Program-made: the position numbers and the translations under genes
In this document: piece after piece, positions 6,239 through 6,791 of the stretch
How the letters are laid out: each line of letters begins with the position of its first letter
How positions within the stretch are numbered: position 1 is the first letter of the stretch
Notes under the pieces: generated by a model
What the model was told of the DNA's origin: nothing
Seen by the model: the letters and a program-made list of their open reading frames with translations, nothing else
Database searches by the model: none
Source: Oscillospiraceae bacterium
GTDB taxonomy: Bacteria; Bacillota; Clostridia; Oscillospirales; Oscillospiraceae
Assembly: GCA_031260745.1 (NCBI GenBank)
Contig: JAISKY010000308.1
Coordinates: forward strand, 1-6,791
Direction of reading: 5' to 3'
DNA: 6,791 bases

Positions 6239-6244
6239 GGGGGG
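6239..6244 (+). promoter_or_regulatory. ribosome-binding site that decides a TTG start at 6252
   Basis: GGGGGG is 7 nt before TTG 6252. An in-frame TAA sits immediately before this TTG (6249-6251), so no earlier start is possible, and the next ATG (6303) lies inside the conserved FTKEMK motif. G-rich sites also precede the genes at 633, 1102 and 2151. Confidence 0.6.
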
Positions 6245-6251
6245 ATTTTAA

Positions 6252-6791
6252 TTGGCAAAATTAATATATGACAAAACGGGGCGGTTGCTTTTTACTAAGG
6301 AGATGAAGCGTGAGTATACTCTGCTGATTCCAAATATGCTACCGCTTCACGGCGAGATAATTGCGAATTGTTTCAGACTGCACGGCTATACTTGCGAGGT
6401 ACTTACGACCAATCACCGCGGCATTCAGGACGCGGGACTACGGTATGTGCATAACGACGCTTGTTATCCCGCGCTATTGGTAATCGGACAGTTTATCGAC
6501 GCGCTGAACAGCGGTAAATACGACCGTAACAAAACCGGGTTGCTGATTACTCAAACCGGAGGCGGCTGCCGCGCCAGCAACTACATTCATCTGCTTAGGA
6601 ACGCGCTGAAAAAAGCGGGTTACTCCGACGTTCCGGTAGTTTCGCTGAACCTGTCGGGACTGGAGAATAACCCCGGCTTCAAGCTGACACTTGGGCTGAT
6701 TACTCAATTGATTTACGCGATTATCTACGGCGACATATTGCTGTTGCTGTCGAATCAGTGCCGGCCGTACGAGGTTGAGCGTGGAGCTACG
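6252..6791 (+). CDS. COG3581-like 2-hydroxyacyl-CoA dehydratase-type partner, N-terminal part (cut by window end)
   Basis: The frame opens at TTG 6252 and stays open for 180 codons to the end of the window. The protein begins AKLIYDKTGRLLFTKEMKREYTLLIPNMLPLHGE (written here as AKLIYDKTGR, LLFTKEMKREY, TLLIPNMLPLHGE), then has YVHNDACYPALLVIGQFIDAL (Cys71, as HNDACYPALLVIG) and LITQTGGGCRASNYIHLLR (Cys106), and NLSGLENNPGFK. These blocks match the C-terminal region of the roughly 1400-residue fused activase/dehydratase-like proteins of Clostridia and lactic acid bacteria, which here is a separate gene. The Cys residues are candidates for Fe-S ligands. The motif CYPA-x-L-x-x-G also occurs in the DUF2229 domain of the upstream gene (Cys755), suggesting the two are related subunits like HgdA and HgdB. 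It is probably cytoplasmic and co-expressed with the upstream gene; the substrate is unknown. Confidence 0.85.
   Translation, partial: MAKLIYDKTGRLLFTKEMKREYTLLIPNMLPLHGEIIANCFRLHGYTCEVLTTNHRGIQDAGLRYVHNDACYPALLVIGQFIDALNSGKYDRNKTGLLITQTGGGCRASNYIHLLRNALKKAGYSDVPVVSLNLSGLENNPGFKLTLGLITQLIYAIIYGDILLLLSNQCRPYEVERGAT

Overview
The window carries six genes, all on the + strand, with no RNA gene, insertion sequence or CRISPR array visible. Base composition is mid-range in the genes, with a very AT-rich first intergenic gap. Three things suggest a strictly anaerobic, Gram-positive-type bacterium, most likely of the Bacillota/Clostridia kind: strong G-rich ribosome-binding sites (GGGGGTG twice, GGAGGGGG, GGGGGG), the TelA / LemA-like / TPM membrane-gene cluster, and the oxygen-sensitive 2-hydroxyacyl-CoA-dehydratase-type proteins. 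This placement is inference; no marker gene fixes the taxon.

Left half (1-2969), an envelope-associated cluster. It begins with the C-terminal part of a TelA (toxic anion resistance) family protein. A 126-bp AT-rich gap made of heptamer repeats in inverted arms follows. Then come a small membrane-anchored LemA-like protein (633-1061), a TPM-domain protein with a signal peptide, one membrane segment and a long Gly/Ser/Arg tail (1102-2154), and a second, divergent TPM paralogue (2151-2969). The last two overlap by 4 bp (ATGA), and the Gly-rich codons of the first supply the ribosome-binding site of the second. LemA and TPM proteins often occur together in envelope-maintenance clusters, but their biochemical role is poorly defined.

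Right half (3083-6791), a two-gene Fe-S enzyme system. The first gene encodes 1014 residues: two complete ASKHA activase domains of the BcrAD/BadFG/HgdC type, each with its cluster-ligating Cys pair exactly 39 residues apart, then a heptad-repeat linker, then a DUF2229/COG3580-type dehydratase-like domain. The second gene (6252 to beyond the window end, no stop reached) encodes the COG3581-like partner. In many anaerobes these parts are fused in one protein of about 1400 residues; here they are two genes separated by 124 bp. The chemistry is presumably ATP-driven low-potential electron transfer to an Fe-S reductase or dehydratase; the substrate is unknown.

The most unusual feature is the heptanucleotide repeats. 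About 18 units of AGAGCAG-like sequence lie inside the activase gene with the frame kept open, which produces a charged peptide with a 7-residue period. More copies of the same heptamer start at that gene's stop codon and join a fold-back structure between the two subunit genes. A different heptamer (AATTATA and its complement) fills the gap before the LemA-like gene. Because 7 bp and codons of 3 share no factor, three DNA units encode one 7-residue peptide unit.
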